From: Aliivibrio finisterrensis
Lineage (GTDB): Bacteria; Pseudomonadota; Gammaproteobacteria; Enterobacterales; Vibrionaceae
DNA: 64,000 nucleotides
Direction: 5' to 3'
Assembly (NCBI RefSeq): GCF_008933155.1
Contig: NZ_WBVP01000006.1
Coordinates: 1-64,000, forward strand
The position numbers were made by a program, and so were the translations under genes. Every line of letters starts with the position of its first letter. Positions within the stretch are counted from its first letter, which is position 1. The notes below the pieces were generated by a model. The model searched no databases, had not been told where the DNA came from, and worked only from the letters and a program-made list of their open reading frames with translations. Positions 52,631 to 63,087 of the stretch are shown here, in pieces.

Positions 52631-54049
52631 CTAAAACAGTTTGTAGTTAGAGGCATTTTGGTGCTCTCTAAGTGATTGCAGTAGCGCAATCTGCTTATAG
52701 ATAACATAGTAACGGCTAATATTTGCAACATAATGCACAGGCTCTTTGCTGACGTATTTACGGGCCATTATTTCCACATTATTAAACCAAACATTTGGGT
52801 CATATCCATGTTTTACTGCCATTCTACGCATTTTTCTTACATTAGCGGGCCCTGCATTATAGGCAGCCAATGAGAAATACATTTGATTCTCTTTGGTTAT
52901 CTCAGGTTTTAAGAAGTAGCGTTTATGGACAAAATCCATATATTTAACCCCTGCGTGAATATTTTGCTCTAACTCTCTGAAATTTTTAATGTTAATGTAA
53001 GGTTCTCTTGCTGTTTTTGGTAGGACTTGCATAATGCCTACGGCCCCCATATGAGAAACCAGTCGATTATTAAATCTTGATTCTTGATAGGCTTGAGCTG
53101 AAATCATTAGCCAATCAAATTGGTATTGCTCTGAATATTGTTCAAATAAGAGAGCAAGATTATTAAATTGTTTCACAGTGTTTGGGTTTAATGCATTTTT
53201 TAACCACTTGGAATTATCAAGGTACTTATTATAAATAACATTACCTAGAAAAGATCCTTGTTTGATTTTCTTAGCGTATTTATTTACTGCGGATTTTAAT
53301 TGAGGGCTGTTTTTTCTTATCGCCCAGCCAATATTCGCATCGGTGCGAATCGGAAGAGATTCATGGACCATTATATTATCCATGACTTTTGTCCACAGTT
53401 GAGATTTATGGCTATCTATAACCGTCATTGGTAGGATGCCTTGGTTTATCATTTCCATTAATTCGTAATCTTGGAGATTTTCTTCAATAAATTGGACATG
53501 AATAGGGGGGATCCCATTGGAAGAGAGCTGTTTATTAATTTTCTGTAGGCTTTCAAAGTAGCTTGAACTTGCTCTAACCCATACTTCTTTACCTGATAAC
53601 TCTTCAAATGATGCAATTGTAGGTGTTGATTTTGATGTCACAAGCCATTCTTGGCTGTTGCTTATAATGGGATCACTAAAATCCACATATTTAAGACGTT
53701 GAGGAGTGATCGTTAGGTTTGCTACAGCGATATCACCAAATCCTGCTTCGAGGGCATTAAGTAAGTCATCTCGTGGAACAGGAATAACTTGAACATTTAC
53801 ATGAATTTTATTTTTACGTAAATGTAGTTCAAAATGATGAAGAAACTCAGCAATAATACCTTTAGGTTGCCCTTTCTCTATGTAGTAAAAGCCGAGATCT
53901 GCCGAAACAAGAACTCTAACCGTCCCTTTCTTCTTTAAACTATCAAGATCTCCAGTATACGGAACTTGCGCTAAGGGCGATAACTCAAGAGAAAAACCGA
54001 TACTTGGTAGTAATATAAGAAACAGTATGAAATTGCGAAATCGATGCAT
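52631..54049 (-). CDS. MltF-like membrane-bound lytic transglycosylase
   Basis: This 472-residue protein has a signal peptide (about residues 1-20), a solute-binding-protein-3 domain (about residues 40-265; VRVLVSADLGFYYIEKG, VANLTITPQRLKYVDFSDP) and a C-terminal SLT domain (about 290-430). The SLT part has the catalytic Glu in AYQESRFN and the GAVGIMQVLP and LAAYNAG motifs. It cleaves peptidoglycan glycan strands with formation of 1,6-anhydro-muramic acid. The layout equals MltF, in which the first domain regulates the second on muropeptide binding. Other bacteria also carry MltF paralogs, so the symbol is left open. Confidence 0.87.
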   Translation of the reverse strand: MHRFRNFILFLILLPSIGFSLELSPLAQVPYTGDLDSLKKKGTVRVLVSADLGFYYIEKGQPKGIIAEFLHHFELHLRKNKIHVNVQVIPVPRDDLLNALEAGFGDIAVANLTITPQRLKYVDFSDPIISNSQEWLVTSKSTPTIASFEELSGKEVWVRASSSYFESLQKINKQLSSNGIPPIHVQFIEENLQDYELMEMINQGILPMTVIDSHKSQLWTKVMDNIMVHESLPIRTDANIGWAIRKNSPQLKSAVNKYAKKIKQGSFLGNVIYNKYLDNSKWLKNALNPNTVKQFNNLALLFEQYSEQYQFDWLMISAQAYQESRFNNRLVSHMGAVGIMQVLPKTAREPYINIKNFRELEQNIHAGVKYMDFVHKRYFLKPEITKENQMYFSLAAYNAGPANVRKMRRMAVKHGYDPNVWFNNVEIMARKYVSKEPVHYVANISRYYVIYKQIALLQSLREHQNASNYKLF

Positions 54050-54208
54050 GCCGAAATATCCTTTTTAACAACACCTTAACAAGTTAGGGTTAAAAAGAGA
54101 TGAAATCAAGCATTTTTGTTAGGATACGGTAAATTCCTATTTTTAAAACAAAAAGCCAGTGTATATTTCGAATATATACACTGGCTTTGTTAGTCACTTA
54201 CTTAGGTA

Positions 54209-56094
54209 TCAATATTTAAACAAATTAACCTGATTATTTAATTGCTTAGCAATGCTACGTAGTTCTTCTGATAACTTTTGTGAATTATCAGCTTGATGTG
54301 ACATTTGGTCAGACACATCGTTAGCTGATTGGATATTCTTACTTACTTCATCAGTCACGGTTCTTTGCTCAGCAGCAGCACTTGATATTTGAGTTGCCAT
54401 GTCTGAGATTTGGGTAATAGAAATTGAAATCTCTTCTAATGCTTGAGTGGCATTATTTGCGTCATCAACACTTGATTGAGCAAAGGTCTTGCTTTCGTCC
54501 ATACTTTGAACTGCATTTGCCGTATTGCGTTGTAGTGTTTCGATCATATTGCGAATCTCATCTGTTGAACTATGAGTTCGTTGGGATAAAACACGAACCT
54601 CATCAGCAACAACAGCAAAACCACGACCTTGTTCACCTGCTCGTGCGGCTTCAATCGCTGCATTTAGTGCAAGTAGGTTTGTTTGTTCAGCGATGTCACG
54701 AATGGTTGAAAGTATAGTATTGATATCTTGTGCGTTTTTATCTAACTCTTGAATAATACCTGAAGCATTATCCACTTGATTTGCAAGGTTCGTGATTGAT
54801 TCTTGGTTACGCATGATAACTTGCTTTCCGTGCTCACAGTTTTCTGTTGAGCTAACCGCTGAATCTGCCGTCATCTGTGCATTGTTAGCAACTTCTTGAG
54901 CTGTTGCTGACATTTCATGAACAGCAGTAGCAATTTGTGAAATTTCATTTAGCTGAATGGTTAAGCCATCACTAGTCTGACGGGCTACTGCTGTACTCAC
55001 TTTTGATTGTGAATCCAGCTCCGACGAGGAAGTTGCAATATCTTTCACTATGGATTGAAGTTTTTCTACAAATCCATTGACGTGGCCAGCTAATATACCA
55101 ATCTCGTCTTTAGAATTGACTTTAATACGTTGTGTTAAATCGCCATTCCCATTTGATAGGTCTTTCATTGCTTCACTTAATGTATTTAGAGGAGCTAATG
55201 CGTGCTTAATTAAGAACATAGCGAGAGCGGCAATGATAGCGATTTGAACTAACGTCATAATAGCTGAGTCACGTAATACGCTACGAACCGACGCGAATGC
55301 CTGTTTTTTATCAACCACAACAATGAAATACCAATCGGTTTGAGGAACTTTTTCGGCGGTTAAGAAAGCATCGTTACCGTAAACATTAACTTCAGTTTGA
55401 GAGTGACTTGTTGCGAGTTGCTGAATTCGGTTTAGTGAGAAATCATGCCCAAGTGCTGAGATAGACTTCATTGTCATGTTTTTATCAGGATGTGCGACAA
55501 AGTTACCGTTACCATCAATAAGGAATGCAGAAACACCATCTTGGTTGATAGCTAGAATATCATCAACAATAGATTGAATACTAACGTCGGCACCAATAAC
55601 GCCACGATAACCATTGTATTGAACGCTTTAGCAATAGTAATGACTAATCCGCCATTACCTGCATCTAAATAAGGACTTGTTACTATGGTTGATGTTTTTG
55701 ATAATGCCTCTTGATACCAACCTCGTTGTCTAGGGTCGTAGTCAGCGGGCACTGGATTATCAGTATTACTTTGAAAAAACTCACCAGTATCAAGGCCTGC
55801 ATAAGTAATTATGAAATGTCCAGCACGTTGAGACTGATTGAAGTAGCTAATAGGGACATCAGAATGAACAAATGCGTTCGTTGATGCCTCAACAATATTA
55901 GTTCGGCCACTTATCCATTTATCAAGGCCAGATACACTTGCTTTAGTGATAGCTGCTGAAAATTGATTTACCGAACGATAGGTTTCATCGAGTAATTGAC
56001 GTCCTGTCATTACTGTTTGAATGGAAGCCATCACTAAGATGACTACAACAAACATGAGTGTGAGCTTATTTTTTATGGATATATTACTTAACAT
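54209..56094 (-). pseudogene. Methyl-accepting chemotaxis protein broken by a single frameshift
   Basis: The N-terminal half is read from the ATG at 56094 (GGGGGAAACC before it). It shows a membrane helix, then a dCache-type periplasmic sensor with the YDPRQRGWYQEA and [11 protein letters not shown] motifs. At about 55614-55628 the frame is lost; the sensor continues in another frame as [15 protein letters not shown]. That frame runs on into HAMP, the MCP signalling tip (the [32 protein letters not shown] region) and a C-terminal coiled coil, ending at 54209. A change of one or two bases restores the full receptor of about 630 residues. The break could be real or a sequence error. Any product from the C-terminal part alone would lack ligand sensing. 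Confidence 0.88.
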
Positions 56095-56225
56095 TGGTTT
56101 CCCCCGAATCCTTTGTTTTATAGTGCATCGTACCATACAACGAATGTGGGTAAATTATTTGTTATAATTGTTATAATTGTTATTATCAATAGATATATGT
56201 GCCGGGTTTGTCGCTTTTTTTGAGT

Positions 56226-56765
56226 TTAAAATGTAAATCTTGCTGTCATCATTACCTGATTACCATAAATACCACTGAATTTTGCTTCAGCGCCGACAGA
56301 AAGTTGCTCGGTAGAGTGGAAGCGAAAATGCACGCTACCAATATCTTTGTTTGTGTTGCTATTAAAGAGTTGGCCATATTTTGCACCAACTTCAATTTGT
56401 TGCACTAACCAAGCACGAAAACCAAAATTGACTTCAGTGAGCATTTGATCACCAAATTTATCACTTGATTTGTCTTTTACGTTATGAAGTAGCAATTGAC
56501 CATAAATATCTGCAAATTCATTAATAGGACCGTTAAAACCAATACCACCATTGATATCCCAATCACCTTCAAATTTACTTTCAATTTGTCCAACTAAGTG
56601 CGAATTTTCTGTAAATTGTTGGTTAATTTGGGCTCCAAATGTACCAGGACTCGTTCCTACTCGAGCTTCAAAAAAGCTATAAGGGAAGTTATTGGCCACC
56701 GCTGTTGAAGAACTCAATGCTGTTGCCAATATAAGTGCCTTTTTAATGTGTTTTGTTGATTCCAT
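56226..56765 (-). CDS. Small outer-membrane beta-barrel protein
   Basis: This 179-residue protein has a signal peptide (about residues 5-25, ending AVANN). The mature part alternates polar and hydrophobic residues in eight or so strands and ends in Phe (MMTARFTF), the signature for outer-membrane insertion. It resembles OmpW/OmpA-like eight-stranded barrels in size, but no family was recognised. The role is unknown. Confidence 0.7.
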   Translation of the reverse strand: MESTKHIKKALILATALSSSTAVANNFPYSFFEARVGTSPGTFGAQINQQFTENSHLVGQIESKFEGDWDINGGIGFNGPINEFADIYGQLLLHNVKDKSSDKFGDQMLTEVNFGFRAWLVQQIEVGAKYGQLFNSNTNKDIGSVHFRFHSTEQLSVGAEAKFSGIYGNQVMMTARFTF

Positions 56766-56800
56766 ACCCTATTAACCTAACATTCATGAATTTTATCTAT

Positions 56801-56824
56801 AAAAAAGCCTGCAATATGCAGGCC
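56801..56824 (-). terminator. Terminator after the YgiW-like gene
   Basis: On the minus strand GCCTGCA / TGCAGGC is followed by a run of six T, 23 bp after the stop of the YgiW-like gene. Confidence 0.8.
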
Positions 56825-56846
56825 AAGTTATGATAAGTTGATTTTT

Positions 56847-57227
56847 TTACAGGATTTGCATTCTATCTACTTCTATTTCAGGTACTTTACCACCTTCATA
56901 TTCACCAAATAAACGCACCTTCGTGGTTTCATTTATAGCGGATGGTAATGAGATATCATCGTCTAACTCAATTTGGATTTCTGTTGTACCATCAGAGAAT
57001 AGGTATTTATCTTTACGAATATGACGGATGATTTTTCCATCTACAACGGCATTCTTTTCTGTAAACATACTTGTATCTTTCAGTAATTCAGCAACGGTAA
57101 TTGTGCTTACAGGGCCCGTATAGTTAAATTGTGCTTGTTTATGGTTGCTGTGATCATCATTACCAGCAAGAGCGATAGTTGGAGATAAGGTTAGAGCTGC
57201 GGTAATGGCAATAATTGTCTTTTTCAT
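56847..57227 (-). CDS. YgiW/YdeI-family periplasmic OB-fold stress protein
   Basis: This 126-residue protein has a signal peptide (about residues 1-21, cut at ALA-GND). The mature part is an OB fold of the BOF type: ITVAELLKDTSMFTEKNAVVDGKI, then RHIRKDKYLFSDGTTEIQIELDD and VRLFGEYEGGKVPEIEVD. Escherichia coli relatives help survival under peroxide and other stress. Monocistronic with its own terminator. Confidence 0.85.
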   Translation of the reverse strand: MKKTIIAITAALTLSPTIALAGNDDHSNHKQAQFNYTGPVSTITVAELLKDTSMFTEKNAVVDGKIIRHIRKDKYLFSDGTTEIQIELDDDISLPSAINETTKVRLFGEYEGGKVPEIEVDRMQIL

Positions 57228-57439
57228 AATAGATCCTTAAGTGATGCATAAGAGTTAATTTAAGCGGTGTCGCTTCGATTGAGCTATTAAAACAAAACAC
57301 GCTTGAATCTATCGTGAGTAAATTATTCATATTCCATTCATCTAAACTTAAGAAGTGAAGAAGATAAACAGATCCTCCCTCTTAACAGAGAATAATGATA
57401 ATATCAGTGGCTTAATATCTAACGTAAATAGATGGAACT

Positions 57440-58945
57440 ATGAATAAAATTTCTCCACTGATGGTTCAAGGAACCACCTCTGATGCTGGTAAAACGGTGC
57501 TGGTGGCAGGCTTATGCCGAGTTCTTGTCAATAAAGGGATCCAAGTTGCCCCTTTTAAACCACAGAATATGGCACTTAACAGTGCAGTAACCGAAGAGGG
57601 AGGGGAAATTGGTCGTGCTCAAGCTCTTCAAGCTGATGCCGCAAGAGTTAAGCCTCATGTTCATATGAATCCTATTTTATTAAAACCTAACACAGATATT
57701 GGTGCTCAAGTAATTGTTCAAGGTAAAGCCATTGAAACAATGGATGCTTGGGGCTTTCAAGATTACAAAAAATTAGCCATGCCTTATGTATTGGAATCGT
57801 TTTCTTATCTTACTGAACATTATCAATGTGTTGTTATTGAAGGGGCAGGAAGCCCTGCTGAAATCAACTTACGTGAAAACGACATAGCCAATATGGGGTT
57901 TGCTGAAGCGGCTGATGTTCCGGTTATTATTGTTGCCGATATCGATCGTGGCGGTGTCTTTGCTCATCTCTATGGCACATTAGCTCTTCTCTCAGAATCA
58001 GAACAAGCGCGAGTAAAAGGATTTGTTATTAACCGCTTTCGTGGTGATATCTCTTTACTTGTTCCCGGTCTCGAGTGGTTAGAAGAAAAAACAGGTAAAC
58101 CAGTATTAGGCGTTATTCCTTATTTGCATGGATTAAATTTAGAAGCGGAAGATGCGATTAAGAGCGAGCAGCAGGAGAAAGGGAAGTTTATAGTTAAAGT
58201 ACCTGTTGTTACACGCATAAGTAATCATACCGATTTTGATCCTTTGCGCTTACATCCTGAAATAGATCTTCAGTTTGTTGGCAAAGGACAATCATTATCA
58301 GGTGCTGATTTCATTATTCTTCCTGGGAGTAAGTCTGTGCAAGTCGATTTACATTATCTAAAATCGCAAGGTTGGGATAAAGACATTGAAAGGCATCTTC
58401 GTTTTGGTGGCAAAATCATGGGCATTTGTGGTGGTTATCAAATGTTAGGTGAAAGCCTTTCCGATCCACTTGGTCTTGAAGGAAAAGCCTCATCGATTGC
58501 AGGCTTAGGGTATTTATCTATTACTACGGAACTTAAAAAACAAAAACAATTAACGTTAGTCGAAGGAGATCTTAAGTTACCAAACCAAGAGACAGTAAAA
58601 GTCAAAGGATACGAAATTCATGCAGGAGTTAGTACTTACATAAAAGAAGAGGAAAAAGGGGGGGATAATCATTTCCCTATCTCAATTACAAATGAAAGTA
58701 TGGTAAGGCATGATGGTACACTTAATGACGAAAGCACCATTTTTGGTACTTATTTACATGGTATTTTTGATGAACCAAGCGCGTTTGAAGCAATCCTGTT
58801 TTGGGCTGGGTTAAAAGAAAATAAAGCGATAGATATGGATGCGATTCAAGAAGAAGCGATTGAGCGCATTGCTGAGTCTATAGAAGAGAGTTTAGATCTA
58901 TCGCAGATCTGGCCAAATGAATTTGAAAAAAAAGCGGCTTATTAA
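57440..58945 (+). CDS. cobQ: Adenosylcobyric acid synthase (CobQ/CbiP)
   Basis: This 501-residue amidotransferase amidates four carboxyl groups of adenosylcobyrinate a,c-diamide, using glutamine and ATP. The N-terminal BioD-like P-loop is [12 protein letters not shown] (residues 9-20). The C-terminal glutamine amidotransferase domain has the nucleophilic Cys in [10 protein letters not shown] and the His in YLHGIFDEP. No other cobalamin gene is in the window, so the pathway must be completed elsewhere or the enzyme serves a partial salvage route. The modA start follows after 13 bp, so cobQ and modABC probably share a transcript. Confidence 0.95.
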   Translation: MNKISPLMVQGTTSDAGKTVLVAGLCRVLVNKGIQVAPFKPQNMALNSAVTEEGGEIGRAQALQADAARVKPHVHMNPILLKPNTDIGAQVIVQGKAIETMDAWGFQDYKKLAMPYVLESFSYLTEHYQCVVIEGAGSPAEINLRENDIANMGFAEAADVPVIIVADIDRGGVFAHLYGTLALLSESEQARVKGFVINRFRGDISLLVPGLEWLEEKTGKPVLGVIPYLHGLNLEAEDAIKSEQQEKGKFIVKVPVVTRISNHTDFDPLRLHPEIDLQFVGKGQSLSGADFIILPGSKSVQVDLHYLKSQGWDKDIERHLRFGGKIMGICGGYQMLGESLSDPLGLEGKASSIAGLGYLSITTELKKQKQLTLVEGDLKLPNQETVKVKGYEIHAGVSTYIKEEEKGGDNHFPISITNESMVRHDGTLNDESTIFGTYLHGIFDEPSAFEAILFWAGLKENKAIDMDAIQEEAIERIAESIEESLDLSQIWPNEFEKKAAY

Positions 58946-58958
58946 GGAAGGTATAAGT

Positions 58959-59693
58959 ATGTCTCAATTGGCATTATTTTTAGTATTGGTGTTTAGTGCT
59001 TTATCGGTATCAGCAAATGTTACTGTTTATGCTGCTTCGTCCTTAACCAATGTAATGAATGACATTGTTGATGATTATCAAGATAAAACGGGTGATCGAG
59101 TCCGTGTTAGCTATGCCGGTTCATCGTCACTGGCTCGACAAATAGCCAATGGTGCACCAGCAGATATTTACCTTTCCGCCAACACTAAATGGATGGAATA
59201 CTTGGTAGAGCAAGATCAAATTGATACTGCAAGCAAAGTTGATTTATTACGAAATAGCTTGGTTCTTATTGCCTCTAAGACAACACCAAAAGAAAATACA
59301 TGGCACTGGTTTATTGGGCAAAAAGGCTTTCGTATTGCAATGGCTGATCCAAGGCATGTTCCTGCTGGAATCTATGGAAAACAAAGTCTTACAAAACAGT
59401 ATCGTTGGCCAGAAGTAAAAGATCATATAGCATCAGGTAACAATGTTCGATCGGCTTTATTGTTTGTTGAGCGTGATGAAGCGCCTGTCGGAATTGTGTA
59501 TAAAACAGATGCATTGTTATCGAAAGGCGTTACGATTGTTGAAGAGTTTCCTGCAGATTCACATGATCCGATTGTCTATCCAATGGCTATCATAAAAAAT
59601 AAAAACTCAGATAAGGTGACTCGCTTTTACCAATACCTATTGTCTGATGAAGCAAAAAATACATTCATCTCTTATGGATTTTCGACTATCTAA
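58959..59693 (+). CDS. modA: Molybdate-binding periplasmic protein
   Basis: This 244-residue protein starts at 58959, where TAAGGAAGG precedes the ATG; a start at 58917 would overlap cobQ and add a non-signal tail. A signal peptide (about residues 1-19) precedes the mature protein. It opens with VTVYAASSLTNVMND, the oxyanion-binding pattern of ModA, and VSYAGSSSLARQIANGAPADIYLSA follows. It delivers molybdate to ModBC. The stop overlaps the modB start by one base. It supports molybdoenzymes such as TorA/NapA-type reductases. Confidence 0.95.
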   Translation: MSQLALFLVLVFSALSVSANVTVYAASSLTNVMNDIVDDYQDKTGDRVRVSYAGSSSLARQIANGAPADIYLSANTKWMEYLVEQDQIDTASKVDLLRNSLVLIASKTTPKENTWHWFIGQKGFRIAMADPRHVPAGIYGKQSLTKQYRWPEVKDHIASGNNVRSALLFVERDEAPVGIVYKTDALLSKGVTIVEEFPADSHDPIVYPMAIIKNKNSDKVTRFYQYLLSDEAKNTFISYGFSTI

Positions 59694-60382
59694 TGATATT
59701 AACGGATTACGAAGTAGAGGCTTTACTATTAAGTTTAAAAATTGCAGGTATTGCCGTTAGCTTTTCTTTGCCTATTGGCATTCTTTTGGCTTGGGTGTTA
59801 GCTCGCTGTGAATTTAAAGGAAAGGGCTTACTTGATGGTTTAATTCATTTACCTTTAGTGTTGCCACCGGTAGTGATTGGTTACTTACTGTTAATTTCAA
59901 TGGGGCGACAAGGTGTTATTGGTAAATGGTTATATGAGCTATTTGGTTTAACGTTTAGTTTTAATTGGAAAGGTGCTGCACTTGCCTCCGCTATCGTTGC
60001 ATTACCTTTAATGGTACGTGCAATTCGCTTAGCTCTAGAATCCGTCGATCAAAAGTTAGAGCAAGCCGCAAGAACATTAGGCGCTTCACGCTCCAAAGTA
60101 TTTACTACGATTACCTTACCGTTAATGTTACCGGGAATTTTAACTGGTGCAGTATTGGCTTTTGCACGAAGTTTAGGTGAGTTTGGTGCAACGATCAGTT
60201 TCGTCTCGAATATAGAGGGTGAGACTCGAACGCTCCCTCTTGCTATGTTCAGTTATATTGAAACCCCAGGAGCCGAAATGGAGGCAGCACGCCTATGTGT
60301 GATTTCTATTATTGTTGCTTTAATCTCATTATTACTCTCAGAATGGTTAGCACGTGCCAGCAAAAAAAGGTTAATGGGTTAA
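59693..60382 (+). CDS. modB: Molybdate ABC transporter permease
   Basis: This 229-residue inner-membrane protein has five membrane helices and the ABC permease EAA-type loop (EQAARTLGASRSKVFTTITLP). It couples ModA to the ATPase ModC. Its start overlaps the modA stop by one base (TAATG), and modC begins 3 bp after its stop. Confidence 0.96.
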   Translation: MILTDYEVEALLLSLKIAGIAVSFSLPIGILLAWVLARCEFKGKGLLDGLIHLPLVLPPVVIGYLLLISMGRQGVIGKWLYELFGLTFSFNWKGAALASAIVALPLMVRAIRLALESVDQKLEQAARTLGASRSKVFTTITLPLMLPGILTGAVLAFARSLGEFGATISFVSNIEGETRTLPLAMFSYIETPGAEMEAARLCVISIIVALISLLLSEWLARASKKRLMG

Positions 60383-60385
60383 TTC

Positions 60386-61480
60386 ATGTTAGTCATTGAT
60401 ATAAAAAAACAATTAGGTGATTTGAATCTTGATATTCAGTTAACGTTACCCTCATCTGGGATCTGTGCCGTTTTCGGGCGTTCGGGCGCAGGTAAGTCCT
60501 CACTTGCTAATATAGTTAGTGGACTTAGCTCACCAGATTCAGGGCGAATCACTCTTAATAACTCCGTATTATTTGATTCTGAGAAGAAAGTATCTATACC
60601 ACCAGAGCAGCGTCATGTTGGTTATGTTTTTCAAGATGCGCGCTTATTCCCCCACTATAAAGTAGAAGGAAATTTGCTGTATGGATGCAATGGAAAAAGA
60701 ACGCATTTATTTGATGATGTCGTAAAGCTGTTAGACATTGAATCTCTGCTGCAACGTTATCCGCATTCATTGTCTGGTGGTGAGAAACAAAGAGTGGCGA
60801 TTGGCCGAGCTATCTTATCAGAGCCTGCATTACTTATTATGGATGAGCCATTAGCCTCTTTAGATCTACCAAGAAAACATGAAGTAATGCCTTATTTAGA
60901 AAGGTTAGCAAAAGAAATCCAAACCCCAATTATTTATGTCACCCACAGTTTAGATGAAATTTTACGTTTAGCCGATCACATGGTTTTATTGAACCAAGGT
61001 AAAGTGAGTCTATCTGGAGACATTACTGATGTATGGGGATCGCCATTAATGCGCCCTTGGTTAAATGCATCAGAACATTCTGCATTATTAGAAGGATTTA
61101 TTACTGAGTTACATTCAGATCACCCTATGACATTAGTCACCTTAAATAATTCTCAGCAGGGTATCTGGGTTAAGGCGCCTTGCAAGTGTACGGAAGAAGG
61201 GCAAAAAATTCGATTACGTATTCGAGCTAATGATGTTTCTTTAATTAAACAGCAACCAGAACAAAGCTCTATTCGTAATATTCTTCCAGTAATCATCGAC
61301 AGTTTAACGGAAGATAAAGAAAACGATGTAGTGGCAGTTAAATTGAATTTATCTGGACATATACTGTGGGCCAATATTACACGTTGGGCACAAGAAGAAC
61401 TGGCATTAGACGTTGGGCAACACTGGTTTGCACAAATTAAAGGTGTAAGTGTGACTCAATCAGACTTATGCTCAAAATAA
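60386..61480 (+). CDS. modC: Molybdate ABC transporter ATPase
   Basis: This 364-residue ATPase has Walker A GRSGAGKSS, signature LSGGEKQRVAIGRA, Walker B LLIMDEPLASLD and the switch His in THSLDE. The C-terminal 130 residues form the TOBE-type molybdate-binding regulatory region. It is the last gene of modABC. No modE was found nearby, so control of the operon is not visible. Confidence 0.96.
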   Translation: MLVIDIKKQLGDLNLDIQLTLPSSGICAVFGRSGAGKSSLANIVSGLSSPDSGRITLNNSVLFDSEKKVSIPPEQRHVGYVFQDARLFPHYKVEGNLLYGCNGKRTHLFDDVVKLLDIESLLQRYPHSLSGGEKQRVAIGRAILSEPALLIMDEPLASLDLPRKHEVMPYLERLAKEIQTPIIYVTHSLDEILRLADHMVLLNQGKVSLSGDITDVWGSPLMRPWLNASEHSALLEGFITELHSDHPMTLVTLNNSQQGIWVKAPCKCTEEGQKIRLRIRANDVSLIKQQPEQSSIRNILPVIIDSLTEDKENDVVAVKLNLSGHILWANITRWAQEELALDVGQHWFAQIKGVSVTQSDLCSK

Positions 61481-61517
61481 AGATCTTGAAAATATAAGCC
61501 TCATAAAGGAAGTAAAT

Positions 61518-62198
61518 ATGAAGTACCAATGGATATTATTTGATGCCGATGAAACACTCTTTCATTTCGATGCGTTTGCAGGTTTGCAACGTATGTTTGA
61601 AGGATACGGCATTCATTTCAGTAAAGAACAATTCATTGAATATCAATTGGTAAATAAACCATTGTGGGTGCAATACCAAGATAATGAAATTACCGCTCAG
61701 CAGCTACAAGAAACGCGATTTGAAGAGTGGGCAAAGAAAGTCGGCGTTACACCAAAAGCGATGAACAGTGCTTTTATGATGGCAATGGCAGATATTTGTA
61801 CACCACTAGATGGCGCAAGAGAATTACTTGATTCATTATTAGCAAGCAATGTGAAAATGGGAATTATCACTAATGGCTTTACTGAACTGCAAAAGAGCCG
61901 TTTGGAAAAAACAGAATTCAGTCATTACTTTGAATTGATTACGATTTCAGAGCAAGTTGGTGTAGCTAAACCGAATAAACGTATTTTTGAACATACTTTT
62001 TCTATGATGGGTGAGGTTGAATTATCAAACATATTAATGGTTGGTGATAACCCTGATTCAGATGTTCTTGGTGGAATGAATGCAGGTGTTGATACATGCT
62101 GGTTAAATGCAAGCCAACAAGCATGCCCTGAAGGTGTTGAACCAATCTATACAGTTAAGAACCTGAATGAGTTACAAGTACTGTTACATAATGCTTAG
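61518..62198 (+). CDS. yjjG: Pyrimidine 5'-nucleotidase (HAD family)
   Basis: This 226-residue enzyme has the HAD motifs: DADETLF (nucleophile Asp), ITNGFTELQ, KPNKRIFEH (Lys) and VGDNPDSDVLGG. The pattern matches YjjG, which dephosphorylates dUMP, dTMP and unusual pyrimidine nucleotides in the cytoplasm. It follows modC by 37 bp with its own ribosome-binding site (AAAGGAAG) and may be read through. A terminator follows. Confidence 0.92.
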   Translation: MKYQWILFDADETLFHFDAFAGLQRMFEGYGIHFSKEQFIEYQLVNKPLWVQYQDNEITAQQLQETRFEEWAKKVGVTPKAMNSAFMMAMADICTPLDGARELLDSLLASNVKMGIITNGFTELQKSRLEKTEFSHYFELITISEQVGVAKPNKRIFEHTFSMMGEVELSNILMVGDNPDSDVLGGMNAGVDTCWLNASQQACPEGVEPIYTVKNLNELQVLLHNA

Positions 62199-62234
62199 AA
62201 GGCTTTTGATGCAGTAAACTGTATTATTATAAAG

Positions 62235-62270
62235 CACCTCATTGTTTATTATAACAATGAGGTATTTTTG
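62235..62270 (+). terminator. Terminator after yjjG
   Basis: The hairpin ACCTCATTGTT / AACAATGAGGT with a 6-nt loop is followed by ATTTTTG. Confidence 0.8.
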
Positions 62271-62289
62271 TATCATTTGACCAGAAATA

Positions 62290-62478
62290 TTACTTTTCTG
62301 ATGGTGTTACTTGTTCTGTGTTTTCAGACTCTACTGTTGCTTGCTCTGCTTCAAGAGCCATTTTTTCACGATCAGCTTTACTGATGTATTTTGGCTTATT
62401 ATGCGAACGGCTATTTTTTGTTTGGGTTCTGCGGTGTTTCTTTAAAAGAGTCTCTTTAACTTTGTTTTTACGGCTCAT
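62290..62478 (-). CDS. Small basic DUF2986 protein
   Basis: This 62-residue protein is Lys/Arg-rich in its first 40 residues (KNKVKETLLKKHRRTQTKN, then KPKYISKADREKMALE) with an acidic tail. The pattern is that of the small Vibrio family DUF2986. The charge suggests nucleic-acid or ribosome binding, but no function is known. It lies 4 bp downstream of the DUF2058 gene and is probably co-transcribed with it. Confidence 0.75.
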   Translation of the reverse strand: MSRKNKVKETLLKKHRRTQTKNSRSHNKPKYISKADREKMALEAEQATVESENTEQVTPSEK

Positions 62479-62482
62479 TGTA

Positions 62483-63001
62483 TTACCACATTAAATCATC
62501 AGGAATAACGAATTCCGCATACGGGTCGTCTTCATCCTGTGCATCTTCCGCTATTACGTTGTTAAGCACAACAACTGATTCATCACGCAAGGTAATCTTA
62601 TCAGCCACACCTGCAGGGACAATTTCATAATCGTCATTAAAGTGCACGATAGCAAGACGGCCAGCAACTAATTGCGTTTGCATTGTTTTATCAACATACA
62701 TTTTTTTGACTAGTGTACCGTCAGTAAAGTTATAACCAATGTCACCGTGAGAGCGATCTAGTTTATTTGCAGTGATCAATTGTTTGATTTGAGCGGTTAA
62801 TTCTTTCTGAACTTTCTCGGCTTTGTGTTTCAAGCTTAGTTCTTTGTCTTTTTCAGCTTGAGCTGCTTTGTTCAATTCTACAGCCGCTTTTGCTTCACGA
62901 TTTTGAACGCGTGATTTTTTTGAAGCTTTTTTTGCTTTTGCTACTTTCTTTTGGTTCACTAACCCAGCTTTTAGCATTTGCTCTTGTAAGCTTAGTGCCA
63001 T
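62483..63001 (-). CDS. yaiL: DUF2058 nucleoprotein-like protein (YaiL)
   Basis: This 172-residue protein starts MALSLQEQMLKAGLV, the family hallmark, followed by a long Lys/Ala-rich helix (residues 17-80). A small beta-rich C-terminal domain includes IGYNFTDGTLVKKMYVD, LAIVHFNDDYEIVP and DDPYAEFVIPDDLMW. It matches YaiL/DUF2058. The role is unknown; association with polynucleotides has been proposed for the family. Confidence 0.85.
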   Translation of the reverse strand: MALSLQEQMLKAGLVNQKKVAKAKKASKKSRVQNREAKAAVELNKAAQAEKDKELSLKHKAEKVQKELTAQIKQLITANKLDRSHGDIGYNFTDGTLVKKMYVDKTMQTQLVAGRLAIVHFNDDYEIVPAGVADKITLRDESVVVLNNVIAEDAQDEDDPYAEFVIPDDLMW

Positions 63002-63087
63002 AAATCATTCCTAATAATAACGATATTGAATTCCAATGATTATCCCATGACTTGTATGGGATTTAAAGGATATAGAGAGAAGTAAAG

